Shown one piece after another: positions 1 through 8,701 of a DNA stretch of 64,000 bases. The number at the start of each line of letters is the position of its first letter. Within the stretch, counting starts at the first letter, position 1. Location: positions 1 through 64,000 of the forward strand of contig CAZDWC010000003.1 of NCBI GenBank assembly GCA_964509075.1. Direction: 5' to 3'. Source of the stretch: UBA7239 sp964509075 (GTDB lineage Bacteria > Pseudomonadota > Gammaproteobacteria > Pseudomonadales > UBA7239). The translations under genes and the position numbers were made by a program. The notes beneath the pieces are model-generated. The model was not told the DNA's origin. It saw only the letters and a program-made list of their open reading frames with translations, and did not search any database.

Positions 1-3000
1 GGTACGCTCGCTGTCGTGGCGCTGGGTGCCTGGCATTTGCAGAAGCTGCCGATTGATGCCGTGCCGGATATCACCAACAATCAGGTGGCCATCAATACTG
101 TCGCGCCGGCCTTGTCGCCGGAAGATATCGAGAAGCAGGTAACGTTTCCGGTAGAAACAGCCTTGGCCGGCATTCCCGGTTTGAGTTACACCCGCTCGCT
201 GTCGCGCAACGGTTTTTCGCAAGTCACGGCGGTTTTTCACGATGATGTGGATATCTACTTTGCGCGGTCGCAGGTTAATGAGCGCCTGATGCAAGCCAGG
301 GCTTCGCTGCCTGATGATGCCGAACCGGAAATGGGTGCGATCAGTACCGGTCTCGGCGAAATCTATATGTGGACGGTGGAATTCCAGCATCCGGCTGGTA
401 AGGGCTATGAAGCAAAAGAAGGTGAGGCAGGTTGGCAAGCCGATGGCAGTTACCTGACGCCGGAAGGCCAGCGACTCGCCACCGACATGGAGCAGGCATC
501 CTATTTGCGCACCGTGCAAGACTGGATCATCCGGCCACAACTCAAGGGCGTTACCGGTGTGGCCGGCGTCGATGCCATCGGCGGTTATGTACGCGAATAC
601 CATGTGCAGCCGATACCGGAAAAGTTGATCGCCCTTGGTTTGGGTTTGTCCGATATCGTTGATGCGTTGGAGCGCAACAATCGCAGCGTGGGCGCGGGTT
701 TCATCGAGAACAATGGCGAAGCCTTGGCGGTGAGAGCGAACGGGCGCATCGCGGATGAAACGGATATTGCTTCCATTGTGGTGACAACACGCGACGGTTT
801 ACCTATTCGCTTGCACGATGTGGCAGTGATTGCGATTGGCAAGGAATTACGTACCGGGTCTGCATCCAGCAATGGTAATGAAGCGGTAGTGGGTACGGCC
901 CTGATGTTGATCGGCGGCAACAGCCGCACAGTGGCAGCATCGGTGGATGAAAAGCTCGCAGAAATCAATCGCAGCTTGCCGCCGGACATTCAGGCAAAAA
1001 CGGTTTTGAACCGCACCAAACTGGTGGATGCCACTATCGCCACCGTGCAAAAAAATCTGGCGGAAGGTGCGTTGCTGGTTATTGCCATCCTGTTTGCGTT
1101 GCTGGGAAATTTCCGTGCGGCCTTGATTGCGGCGCTGGTGATTCCGGTGGCCATGCTCGCCACCGCCATCGGCATGGTGCGCACCGGCATCAGCGGCAAC
1201 CTGATGAGTCTCGGCGCGCTGGATTTTGGTTTGATTGTGGATGGCGCGGTCATCATCACAGAGAACTGTTTGCGCCGCTTGGCAGAGCGCCAGCATCACT
1301 TGCATAGGCCACTCAATCTGTCGGAGCGCCTGCATGAAGTGATGGCAGCGAGCAAGGAAATGATCCAGCCCTCCGTGTTCGGGCAAGCCATTATCATCAT
1401 GGTGTATTTGCCTTTGCTGAGTTTCAGCGGTGTGGAAGGCAAGATGTTCGAGCCAATGGCGATGACAGTCATCATCGCGCTGGTGGCAGCATTTGTGCTG
1501 TCGCTGACCTTTGTGCCAGCCATGATTGCGATTTTTGTTTCGGGCAATGTGGAAGAAAAAGAGAATCCGCTGATTCGTGGTATCAAGGCCGTTTATGCGC
1601 CCTGGCTGGCGCGGGCCATACAAAAACCGCTGCTGATTACCGGCTTGGCTGCAGGTGCATTCCTGGGATCGCTGTTGTTGTTCCGTTCTCTCGGCCAGGA
1701 ATTTATTCCGACGCTGGATGAAAAAGATATCGCCATGCATGCCATGCGCATACCAAGCACCGGCATCACACAATCGCAAACCATGCAGTCACAGGTGGAG
1801 AAACTGGTCAGTGGCGTGCCGGAGGTGGCTTTTGTGTTTTCCAAGACCGGTACGGCAGAGATGGCGTCTGATCCCATGCCGCCGAATGTGTCGGATACGT
1901 TCATTATTCTTAAGCCGCATGAGGAATGGCCAGATGCCGGGAAATCCAAAAATCAGCTGATTGAAGACATCCAGGCGACGTTAAAAAATGCGCCCGGCAA
2001 CAATTATGAATTCACCCAGCCGATCCAGATGCGCTTCAATGAACTGATTTCCGGTGTGCGCTCCGATGTGGCAGTGAAACTGTATGGTGATGATTTCAGC
2101 CTGCTGGAAAGCACAGCCAAACGCATCGCGCAGTCATTGCAATCCACGCAAGGAGCAGCGGATGTCAAAATCGAACAGACTAGCGGTTTGCCGTTTCTGG
2201 AAGTCACACCCCGCAAGGATGTGATTGCGCAATATGGGCTGAATGTTGCGGATGTGCTGGATGCTGTGCAGATTGCCATCGGTGGTCGTGAGGCGGGTCT
2301 GGTGTTTGAGGGTGACAGGCGGTTTGCCATCATCGTGCGTTTGCCGGAAGCGGTGCGCCAGAATCAGGAGGCACTCGGCAACTTGCCGATCCTGTTGCCG
2401 GATGCAGACCGTGCGGATGGTGATGATGCCCTGCATCCGCATCCTGGCTTTGTACCATTGCGGCAGTTGGCAGACATTAAGGTCAACGAAGGAGCGAACC
2501 AGATCAGCCGTGAGAACGGCAAGCGACGCATCGTGGTGCAAGCCAATGTGCGTAATCGCGACATCGGGTCGTTTGTGGCAGAGGCGCAGGCTACTCTGAC
2601 GAAAGACGTGACGTTGCCAGCCGGTTACTGGCTGGAATGGGGCGGGCAGTTCAAGAATCTCGAAGAGGCGAAAGCGCGGCTGGCCGTGGTGGTGCCAGCC
2701 TGTTTTTTCATGATATTCCTGTTGTTGTTCAGTGCGCTCGGTTCTGCGAAACAAGCCCTGTTGGTGTTTTCTGCGGTACCCCTGGCGCTCAGTGGCGGTG
2801 TGGTGTCTTTGTGGTTGCGTGACATGCCGTTTTCTATTTCGGCAGCGGTGGGCTTCATTGCCTTGTCCGGTGTCGCCGTGTTGAATGGCCTGGTGATGAT
2901 CAGCAGTTTTAACCAACGCATGCGCGAGGGGGCGAATGTGTCGGTGGCTGTTTACGAAGGTGCGATGAGCCGGGTGCGGCCCGTCATGATGACAGCGCTG

Positions 3001-3171
3001 GTGGCGAGTCTTGGTTTTGTTCCAATGGCATTGGCCAGTGGTGCTGGTGCTGAAGTGCAAAAACCCTTGGCAACTGTGGTGATCGGTGGTCTGATCACGG
3101 CCACCTTGCTGACGTTGTTGTTATTGCCGGCGCTGTACCGATGGACGCATTTGAAAGACGAAAATGATTGA
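1..3171 (+). CDS. czcA: Heavy-metal efflux RND permease, CzcA type (5' end outside window)
   Basis: Inner-membrane proton antiporter of the HME-RND family, which exports metal cations through a periplasmic adaptor and an outer-membrane channel. The reading frame is open from base 1 and already inside the first membrane segment, so only a short N-terminus is missing; about 1056 residues are visible against roughly 1050 for the family. The TM4 motif GALDFGLIVDGAVIITEN (bases 1216-1269) carries the Asp/Asp/Glu pattern of the Zn/Co/Cd/Ni class (CzcA, CnrA), unlike the Cu/Ag class (CusA). The two large periplasmic loops and the second membrane block (about 2680-3150) are complete. Adaptor and outer-membrane genes are presumably upstream. 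It lies just inside the tRNA-Lys remnant at 3482, which suggests it is island cargo. The exact metal cannot be read from the sequence. Confidence 0.92.
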   Translation, partial: GTLAVVALGAWHLQKLPIDAVPDITNNQVAINTVAPALSPEDIEKQVTFPVETALAGIPGLSYTRSLSRNGFSQVTAVFHDDVDIYFARSQVNERLMQARASLPDDAEPEMGAISTGLGEIYMWTVEFQHPAGKGYEAKEGEAGWQADGSYLTPEGQRLATDMEQASYLRTVQDWIIRPQLKGVTGVAGVDAIGGYVREYHVQPIPEKLIALGLGLSDIVDALERNNRSVGAGFIENNGEALAVRANGRIADETDIASIVVTTRDGLPIRLHDVAVIAIGKELRTGSASSNGNEAVVGTALMLIGGNSRTVAASVDEKLAEINRSLPPDIQAKTVLNRTKLVDATIATVQKNLAEGALLVIAILFALLGNFRAALIAALVIPVAMLATAIGMVRTGISGNLMSLGALDFGLIVDGAVIITENCLRRLAERQHHLHRPLNLSERLHEVMAASKEMIQPSVFGQAIIIMVYLPLLSFSGVEGKMFEPMAMTVIIALVAAFVLSLTFVPAMIAIFVSGNVEEKENPLIRGIKAVYAPWLARAIQKPLLITGLAAGAFLGSLLLFRSLGQEFIPTLDEKDIAMHAMRIPSTGITQSQTMQSQVEKLVSGVPEVAFVFSKTGTAEMASDPMPPNVSDTFIILKPHEEWPDAGKSKNQLIEDIQATLKNAPGNNYEFTQPIQMRFNELISGVRSDVAVKLYGDDFSLLESTAKRIAQSLQSTQGAADVKIEQTSGLPFLEVTPRKDVIAQYGLNVADVLDAVQIAIGGREAGLVFEGDRRFAIIVRLPEAVRQNQEALGNLPILLPDADRADGDDALHPHPGFVPLRQLADIKVNEGANQISRENGKRRIVVQANVRNRDIGSFVAEAQATLTKDVTLPAGYWLEWGGQFKNLEEAKARLAVVVPACFFMIFLLLFSALGSAKQALLVFSAVPLALSGGVVSLWLRDMPFSISAAVGFIALSGVAVLNGLVMISSFNQRMREGANVSVAVYEGAMSRVRPVMMTALVASLGFVPMALASGAGAEVQKPLATVVIGGLITATLLTLLLLPALYRWTHLKDEND

Positions 3172-3184
3172 AGGTGTTTAGGGG

Positions 3185-3203
3185 GGAGGCTGATTTGGCC
3201 TCC
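3185..3203 (+). terminator. Possible terminator after the RND gene
   Basis: A 6-bp GC-rich stem (GGAGGC 3185-3190, GCCTCC 3198-3203) with a 7-nt loop lies 13 bases after the stop codon. The following tract is only weakly T-rich (TGTCTTC), so termination may be partial. Confidence 0.4.
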
Positions 3204-3481
3204 TGTCTTCACAAAGTATATTTCCACTACCCTATGGCCGTCCGGGTGAAACTAATCCCACCATCGTTTGAAAAGATGACGGAAGGATTGGCGGCATTCG
3301 AGATCAAGCTGAAAGCTCTGGAATCTTGAGTGCCTCATGCTTGGAGGTGCACGAGTTTTGCACGGAAAGGTTGGTATTTGTTGGGATTTGTTAGGCAAAA
3401 AGTCGTGCAGGTAGTTGTCGATGCTGCCTGAATTGCCTTTAAAATCAAACGGTTGAGTTAATGTCAATTTCCAAGTGGGTC
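3204..3481. other. Non-coding stretch at the presumed island end
   Basis: No recognisable gene. A 31-codon ATG frame (3234-3329) has no clear ribosome binding site and no family I recognise; it may be a remnant. The stretch holds a tandem decamer (3371-3390) and runs directly into the tRNA-Lys fragment. Confidence 0.5.
3371..3390 (+). repeat. Tandem decamer, possible integrase arm-type sites
   Basis: TTGGTATTTG is followed immediately by TTGGGATTTG, two 10-mers with one mismatch, about 90 bases before the tRNA-Lys fragment. Tyrosine integrases bind short direct repeats flanking att cores. That role is inferred from position only. Confidence 0.35.
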
Positions 3482-3527
3482 GCTTTTAACCAATTGGTCG
3501 ATGGTTCGAATCCATCACGACCCACCA
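3482..3527 (+). other. tRNA-Lys(TTT) 3' fragment, att-type remnant
   Basis: The sequence runs from the anticodon loop CTTTTAA through the 3' anticodon strand, a complete T-arm (GATGG, TTCGAAT, CCATC), the 3' acceptor strand ACGACCC, the discriminator base and CCA. The 5' half (acceptor, D-arm, 5' anticodon strand) is absent: the bases upstream cannot form a D-arm or pair with CCAAT. Integration into the 3' part of a tRNA leaves such a fragment at the far end of the island, and some tyrosine integrases cross over in the anticodon loop, which fits the point where similarity starts. For a plus-strand tRNA the inserted DNA would lie upstream, towards the RND gene. The intact tRNA-Lys is not in the window. 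Confidence 0.8.
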
Positions 3528-3534
3528 TATCTTT

Positions 3535-3564
3535 AAAAAAGGCCTCCTTCGCGGAGGCTTTTTT
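3535..3564 (+). terminator. Rho-independent terminator after the tRNA-Lys fragment
   Basis: An A6 tract, stem GCCTCC (3542-3547), loop TTCGC, stem GGAGGC (3553-3558) and T6 (3559-3564). It sits 8 bases after the CCA end and was probably the original tRNA-Lys terminator. The A and T tracts would also allow action on the minus strand. Confidence 0.85.
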
Positions 3565-3633
3565 GTCTGTGCTTTTGTGCTTGGGTGTGGCATACCATAC
3601 TGCGTATGGATTGAGCATGGAGGAGGATTGCTG

Positions 3634-4332
3634 ATGGGAGATCAGAAAATTCCCAAAATTCTGTTGGCAGAGGATGATGCCGACATCGCCGCCACCATCG
3701 TCTATGCGCTGGAGAAAGAACGCTACAGCGTGCATCACTGCACAAACGGCGAATTGGCAGAGGGGGCATGGCGTGATCAGCACTGGGATATTGCCATTCT
3801 GGACGTTGGCTTGCCGGATCAGACGGGATTCGAGCTTTGTCGCCGCTTGAAAAGTATTGCTCCCGATCGGGCGGTGATGTTTCTGACTGCCCATAGTGAC
3901 GAGATAGATCGTATTGTCGGGCTGGAATTGGGAGCAGAAGATTATTTGTGCAAGCCTTTCAGTCCTCGCGAACTGGTATTGCGTATCAAGACCATTCTGC
4001 GCAGACAACAAGCTGTTATTTCGCCGCACTCTCCATCAGTCTTGCTGCATGATGAAACGAAAAAGCTGATCACTTTCTTTAACACAGCCTTGCTTTTGAC
4101 CAAGTCAGAATATTTGCTGCTGTCTGCCATGCTGCTGCAACCTGGCAGGGTTTTTACCCGAGACAATTTGTTGGATGTTCTGGGCGATGCCTCTGGCAAT
4201 GCGAGTGACCGTTTGATTGACACACATATCAAGGAAATCAGAAGTAAATTGCGTGAGGTGAATGATTGCGAGGTGATTATCACTCATCGCGGTCTTGGTT
4301 ACAGTCTTGCCGATGTTAGCCTGACGCCATGA
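3634..4332 (+). CDS. creB: CreB response regulator (OmpR/PhoB family)
   Basis: DNA-binding response regulator, 232 residues (E. coli CreB is 229). The receiver domain (about 6-120) has acidic pocket E13/D14/D15, phosphoacceptor D57 in ILDVGLPD, and the conserved Lys in LCKPFSPREL. The C-terminal winged-helix domain (about 135-230) ends in THRGLGYSL. An upstream in-frame ATG at 3577 is rejected because AGGAGG at 3621-3626 fits the ATG at 3634, and the protein then begins at the usual distance before KILLAEDD. The stop overlaps the creC start in an ATGA. With creC and creD it forms the carbon-source/beta-lactam responsive Cre system, and its likely operator is the repeat array at 5760-5797. Confidence 0.93.
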   Translation: MGDQKIPKILLAEDDADIAATIVYALEKERYSVHHCTNGELAEGAWRDQHWDIAILDVGLPDQTGFELCRRLKSIAPDRAVMFLTAHSDEIDRIVGLELGAEDYLCKPFSPRELVLRIKTILRRQQAVISPHSPSVLLHDETKKLITFFNTALLLTKSEYLLLSAMLLQPGRVFTRDNLLDVLGDASGNASDRLIDTHIKEIRSKLREVNDCEVIITHRGLGYSLADVSLTP

Positions 4333-5750
4333 AGCTGGGGCTGCGCGTTTTTCTGGGTTATTTCTTTGCGATTGGCCTTGCGGCATGGCTGGGCTTGAGC
4401 TGGATTGAGCGTGAATTGCGGCCGCTGGTACGACAGGCCAGTGAAGAGGCATTGGTGGAAGCCGCCTATGCGCTGGCGGCAGCTGTTCAACCTGCGATGG
4501 CGGCGACGGGCTTGCCAGACGTTGCGCAACTGGAGTCCATGAGTCGGCGGGCCCAGCTAAAAATCAACGCCAACATCTGGGGCGTGCATAAAGAAAAATT
4601 GAACCTGCCTATCTACATCACAGACAAGAATGGCATCGTCTTGTACGACAGTGCCGGCCAGAATGTCGGCAAGGATTATTCACAGTGGAATGATGTTTAT
4701 CTTACCTTGCGTGGGCAATACGGTGTGCGTTCAACGCGCAGCGATCCGCAGGATGATGGAACGGCGGCGATGCATGTGGCAGCGCCAATCATGAAGGATG
4801 ATGAAGTCATTGGCGTGTTGACTGTTGCCATGCCAAGCCAAAGTACGCAGACCTATTTGGTGCAGGCAAAAAACCACCTGCAGTGGTATGGGCTGGCAGT
4901 AGTTGCGGCCTCTTTGCTAGTGGGGGCGCTATTTACTGGTTGGTTAATCATGAGTTTGCGGCGCATCGGCAATTATGCAGAACATGCCGCTGAAGGGCGT
5001 TCTGCTTTACCTCAATTTGCCAAGGGTACTGAGCTGGAAAAACTGACGGCTGCCATTGACCACATGCGTGATGAGCTGGAAGGAAAAAATTATCTGGAAA
5101 ATTACATACACCACCTGACACACGAGCTGAAAAGCCCTTTGTCTGCCATAAAAGCCAGTAATGAACTGCTCGCGGATGGCTCCATGCCGGCTGATCAGCG
5201 AGAGCGTTTTGTCGCAACTGTAGACAAGCAATGCACGAGACTTCAGGTGCTGGCTGACAACTTGTTGCAGTTGATACGGCTAGAGAAAAAACGTCATCTC
5301 GACAAGACGCAATCACTGTCTATCAACGATCTGATAAGACAAGAAGTGCAAGCGATGCACGCGAAAGCAGAACTTCGTCGTGTCGCAATAGTCATTGAAA
5401 TCCATGATGCCATTGCGCTGATGGCAGACCCGCTGTTGTTGGCACTGGCCGTGCGAAACCTGCTGGAAAATGCCCTGCAGTTTGCTGATGAAAACTCATC
5501 CGTGCGAATTGGTGCGGCTGTGCGAGAACCATGGTGTGAAATCACGGTATTCAACCAAGGGCCTGCCATTCCGGACTATGCCCTGCCCAGACTGGGTGAG
5601 CGTTTCTATGCCCTGCCTCACCCTGACGGCACCAAGGGCACAGGGCTCGGATTGGCTTTTGTCAGGGAAATTGCGGCCCTGCACGGTGGCAGCTTTACGA
5701 TTTTTAACGAAGCTGATGGCGTGTGCAGTCGGCTGGTACTGCCAGCATAG
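4329..5750 (+). CDS. creC: CreC sensor histidine kinase
   Basis: Inner-membrane kinase that phosphorylates CreB; 473 residues against 474 in E. coli. A first membrane segment near residues 7-25 is followed by a periplasmic sensor region with a PAS-like fold pattern (LPIYITDKNGIVLYDS), a second membrane segment near 186-210, a HAMP linker, a HisKA box with phosphoacceptor H265 (HHLTHELKSP), and a HATPase domain with N-box NLLENALQFA and G-box GTGLGLAF. Translationally coupled to creB by a 4-base ATGA overlap. The stop precedes the CTCAC repeat array and creD. Confidence 0.93.
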   Translation: MKLGLRVFLGYFFAIGLAAWLGLSWIERELRPLVRQASEEALVEAAYALAAAVQPAMAATGLPDVAQLESMSRRAQLKINANIWGVHKEKLNLPIYITDKNGIVLYDSAGQNVGKDYSQWNDVYLTLRGQYGVRSTRSDPQDDGTAAMHVAAPIMKDDEVIGVLTVAMPSQSTQTYLVQAKNHLQWYGLAVVAASLLVGALFTGWLIMSLRRIGNYAEHAAEGRSALPQFAKGTELEKLTAAIDHMRDELEGKNYLENYIHHLTHELKSPLSAIKASNELLADGSMPADQRERFVATVDKQCTRLQVLADNLLQLIRLEKKRHLDKTQSLSINDLIRQEVQAMHAKAELRRVAIVIEIHDAIALMADPLLLALAVRNLLENALQFADENSSVRIGAAVREPWCEITVFNQGPAIPDYALPRLGERFYALPHPDGTKGTGLGLAFVREIAALHGGSFTIFNEADGVCSRLVLPA

Positions 5751-5759
5751 GCAGCAATC

Positions 5760-5797
5760 CTCACACAATCCTCACATTCGCCTCATTCTGCACTCAC
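5760..5797 (+). promoter_or_regulatory. CreB operator array: four CTCAC/T repeats at 11-bp spacing
   Basis: CTCAC at 5760-5764, CTCAC at 5771-5775, CTCAT at 5782-5786 and CTCAC at 5793-5797, each separated by exactly 6 bases. The known cre-tag bound by CreB is TTCAC-N6-TTCAC, so this matches the architecture with C for the first T and twice the usual number of units. A weak fifth unit, CTTGC, begins at 5804. The array lies 45 bases before the creD start, so CreB probably controls creD separately from creBC. Confidence 0.8.
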
Positions 5798-5842
5798 ACA
5801 CACTTGCCACACTGACCCCGTCAATCCAGCGGAGTCACGACC

Positions 5843-7198
5843 ATGAAATTTTTTCTCAGCAAGGTGTTTGTATTGTTATTGGTATTTGGTCTGGTGCAGA
5901 TCCCTGTGCACTGGGTAGAAGGCATTACCCATGAACGAATGTCCTTCAAAAATGAGGCGACGCGTTCAGTTAGTAACAGCTATGCCGGGCACCAGTTTGT
6001 AGCCGGCCCTGTGTTGATGTTTCCGTATACGCATACCTATTGGGAAGACGTTTATAACAAGGATGGCGTGGCTGTTCGAAAGGATGAAAAAAGGGTCAGC
6101 GGCACCATCAGCGTGCTGCCCAAAACTCTGGACATGATGAGCGATGTGACGGTGGAAGAGCGCAAGATCGGGATATTTCCCGTCCCAGTCTTCAAGGCGG
6201 GCATCTCCATCAAAGCTGCGTATGCATGGGATGCATTGATCAATCCTGTTAAGCGCCAAAGCAATGATGACTTGCAGTGGGGTCAGCCCTACTTGTCACT
6301 GCCGCTGGCAGATCAACATGGCATCAAGAGTATCGATACGCTCACCTGGCTGGGTAAGGGCGTTCAGTACCTGACCGGTTCTGCTGTGCCTTTGTTCAAT
6401 GGTCAGGGAATACATGCCCTCGTCGTTGCCGACACTGCTGGCGGTTCCGGAGTGGCTGACATAAAGCTGACCTTGATTGGCACAGAGTTGTTGCGCGCAA
6501 TTCCGACAGCGGATCAGGCCAAGTTCAGCTTTTCCAGTAACTGGCCGCATCCACAATTTCTAGGTTCGCAATTGCCGGATACGCGCGATATCAGTAGCAG
6601 TGGCTTCAGTGCGCATTGGCAATCGACATCCCTGGCGACAAATATACAGTCACTGTGGAATGCCTGCTCTAACTCACATTGCCAAGCGCTTGAAAACGAG
6701 AGCCTCGGCGTGCAGATGATTGATCCCACCAACTTCTATACGAAGATGACCCGGGCACTGAAATATGGCTTCATGTTTACTGCCATCACGTTTATTGCAT
6801 TTATTCTGTTTGAGGTGTTGTGTGACCTCCGTATCCACCCGGTGCAATACACGCTGCTGGGTGTGGCCTCCGGCGTTTTCTTTCTGTTGCTCCTGAGCTT
6901 TTCCGAGCACGTTGGCTTTGCATATTCCTACACCATTGCCTCATCAGCCTGCTTGGCGTTGTTGTCTCTCTACGCTAATGCATTGCTCAAGCATTGGAAA
7001 AGAACACTGAGTTTTTCAGGGATATTGGCCACCTTGTACGCGGTTCTGTTCATCATTCTCGAGCAGGAAGATGCCGCACTGCTGACAGGATCATTGCTGA
7101 TTTTTGGATTATTGGCCGTGGCCATGGTTGTTACCCGCAATATTGACTGGTATGCCTGGCAAGAAAGATTTGCCAAGCCTGTAGAAAGTGCCATCTGA
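5843..7198 (+). CDS. creD: CreD inner-membrane protein
   Basis: CreD/Cet family membrane protein (451 residues, family about 450), the main output of the CreBC system, linked in other bacteria to envelope integrity and beta-lactam or colicin tolerance. An N-terminal membrane helix (about 4-22) is followed by a long periplasmic region (about 30-300) and five to six helices from about 305 to 430. The start ATG at 5843 follows GGAG at 5830-5833 (GCGGAGTCACGACC before the ATG). It stands 92 bases after creC, behind the CreB operator array, and is followed by a likely terminator. Biochemical function is not settled for the family. Confidence 0.9.
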   Translation: MKFFLSKVFVLLLVFGLVQIPVHWVEGITHERMSFKNEATRSVSNSYAGHQFVAGPVLMFPYTHTYWEDVYNKDGVAVRKDEKRVSGTISVLPKTLDMMSDVTVEERKIGIFPVPVFKAGISIKAAYAWDALINPVKRQSNDDLQWGQPYLSLPLADQHGIKSIDTLTWLGKGVQYLTGSAVPLFNGQGIHALVVADTAGGSGVADIKLTLIGTELLRAIPTADQAKFSFSSNWPHPQFLGSQLPDTRDISSSGFSAHWQSTSLATNIQSLWNACSNSHCQALENESLGVQMIDPTNFYTKMTRALKYGFMFTAITFIAFILFEVLCDLRIHPVQYTLLGVASGVFFLLLLSFSEHVGFAYSYTIASSACLALLSLYANALLKHWKRTLSFSGILATLYAVLFIILEQEDAALLTGSLLIFGLLAVAMVVTRNIDWYAWQERFAKPVESAI

Positions 7199-7222
7199 AG
7201 CGAATGTCGCATGAGCAGACAG

Positions 7223-7258
7223 GATGCGGGCTGCTAATACGTCCGCATCTTGTTATTT
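7223..7258 (+). terminator. Probable terminator after creD
   Basis: GATGCGG (7223-7229) pairs with CCGCATC (7243-7249) and can extend by two further pairs; TTGTTATTT follows. It lies 24 bases after the creD stop. Confidence 0.55.
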
Positions 7259-7271
7259 CTGGAGTCTTGGC

Positions 7272-7460
7272 ATGTCTGCAAAAAATATAATGCTATGCAT
7301 GGGTTTTATTCTGCTAACGGCCATTGGCCTTTGTGGAATTTTTGCCTATGCGCCGTGGTTCAAGTCGATTAGATATCACCTGCTGGCAACAGAGCATGCT
7401 GCGCTTGTGGTGGCGTTGGTTGTTTTTTGCAGGCAGTTATCAGAACGGAGAATTACGTGA
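7272..7460 (+). CDS. Small hydrophobic membrane protein, unknown
   Basis: 62 residues starting MSAKNIMLCMGF, with a GGAG motif just upstream. The frame continues upstream to 7224 without a plausible start signal. Two hydrophobic stretches (about residues 6-25 and 35-52) suggest two membrane helices with a short loop. I recognise no family. It ends 66 bases before a membrane-anchored phosphatase/nuclease-like gene on the same strand and may be co-transcribed with it. Its small size leaves open that it is not expressed. Confidence 0.45.
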   Translation: MSAKNIMLCMGFILLTAIGLCGIFAYAPWFKSIRYHLLATEHAALVVALVVFCRQLSERRIT

Positions 7461-7526
7461 TGATTCGCTAGTAGAAAGTGCGCAACGCATAGATAACAGT
7501 CAGCGCGTTATGTGGAATCTATTGCA

Positions 7527-8549
7527 ATGAAACAAAGGCAATGGCAGATAGGCTTCTGGATATTGGTGTCGCTTTTTGTGCTCGCTGGATATTACTGCGG
7601 TCACAACAGCGTATATGTGGAATGGCTGGTCAGTCTTGTTCGTTCGCTGGCCGTGCTTGTAATGATGCGATTTATGCTGGCTCTCTCCTGGAAAAGCAGG
7701 AGATCGCCTGTCGTTTTGTTCGGCATCATGCTACTGGCTGCTGGCTTGTTGTCATTCAATCACTGGTCTTTCAATAGAAAACTTGCAACCGAAACTAATC
7801 ATTCACGTTTTTCGGTGCTGGAATTCAATAGCAATTATGCCAATACCGAAACCGCCCACTTCGTGGCGGCCGCCAGCTTGCAAAAAACCGATGTCATTGT
7901 CTTGATTGAGCCCAATGCAGCTTGGTTTGATCAGGCCAGCCAGGCGTTGAAGGATATTTATCCGTATGCGTTTTATATGGCTGGAGAAGAACCATTTACT
8001 CTGGGTCTCTTGAGTCGTTCACCGTTGCTGAATCCAGCGGCTGAGCGCTTGCCGGAATCCGGCCTGGCAGTCCTGTCTGCGCACGTTATGTCGAAACATG
8101 ATGATGTACAGTTGCTGGCTACCCACCTGTTCCCTCCCATCAGCCAGGAAGGTTTTGAGCGCCGAAATCATGAGCTGGCGGAGTTGGCAGTTCGAGTTGG
8201 CAACATGCAAGGCAATGTCATTGTGGCTGGCGATTTCAACACAACGCCATTGTCATATTATTTTGAGAGATTTGTGGCTCAGTCCTGCGTTTATGATGCA
8301 GGGGAACGTCTAAGGTCGTATGGCTCTTGGCCTTCATCCACTATTTACAATATCGCGCTTCGTCATTGGGGCGTCAGGCCTGTTCCTGACATGCTGGCAA
8401 GCTTAACGGAACTTGTGGCCAGCATCCCGTATTTCCGCATTGCTATTGATCATGTTTTTACCAAAGGGAATCTTGTGCCTGTGCACAGACACGTATTGGA
8501 CGAATTAGGGTCTGATCATATGGCGCTGCGGGTTGATTTTGCATTGTGA
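7527..8549 (+). CDS. Membrane-anchored endonuclease/exonuclease/phosphatase (EEP) family protein
   Basis: 340 residues from ATG 7527 (an upstream GTG at 7512 is possible). Three hydrophobic helices (about 7-27, 32-50, 57-75) precede an EEP catalytic domain (about 90-340). Visible motifs are the metal-binding Glu in VIVLIEPN, the catalytic-loop Asp/Asn in VIVAGDFNTTPLS, the Asp/His in IDHVF, and the C-terminal SDHMAL. The family includes phosphodiesterases acting on nucleic acids, lipids or inositol phosphates. The membrane anchor, with the catalytic domain probably periplasmic, favours a small-molecule or lipid substrate. The specific substrate is not predictable. Confidence 0.8.
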   Translation: MKQRQWQIGFWILVSLFVLAGYYCGHNSVYVEWLVSLVRSLAVLVMMRFMLALSWKSRRSPVVLFGIMLLAAGLLSFNHWSFNRKLATETNHSRFSVLEFNSNYANTETAHFVAAASLQKTDVIVLIEPNAAWFDQASQALKDIYPYAFYMAGEEPFTLGLLSRSPLLNPAAERLPESGLAVLSAHVMSKHDDVQLLATHLFPPISQEGFERRNHELAELAVRVGNMQGNVIVAGDFNTTPLSYYFERFVAQSCVYDAGERLRSYGSWPSSTIYNIALRHWGVRPVPDMLASLTELVASIPYFRIAIDHVFTKGNLVPVHRHVLDELGSDHMALRVDFAL

Positions 8550-8672
8550 TATGCATATCGAGCCCGCCATGGCCCAGTTGCTCCTATGATGTTTTGAAAA
8601 TACCCGAGTATCTGAAAATCTCTCCGAATATCGTGAAGAGGGGGATGGGTTGACAGGTGCAGTGCCTTCTCG

Positions 8673-8701
8673 TGCTTTCTTGTTTCGCGAAATGCGAAAT
8701 A
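8673..8701 (+). repeat. Dispersed 29-bp element with a palindromic core, copy 1
   Basis: Matches 10679-10707 at 24 of 29 positions, all five differences being transitions. The core TTTCGCGAAA (8683-8692) is a perfect palindrome; copy 2 has TTTTGCAAAA, so both arms changed together. It lies just before the start of the HTH gene at 8702. Confidence 0.4.

Noticed and set aside
847..3060. Long minus-strand frames opposite the RND gene
   Set aside because: Low-complexity His/Gln/Arg-rich translations without start signals, mirror images of the real gene's codon pattern.
3445..4029. Minus-strand open frame with the peptide VGRDGFEPSTNWLKAT
   Set aside because: This peptide is the reverse translation of the tRNA-Lys 3' end, a known annotation artefact, and the rest is antisense to creB.
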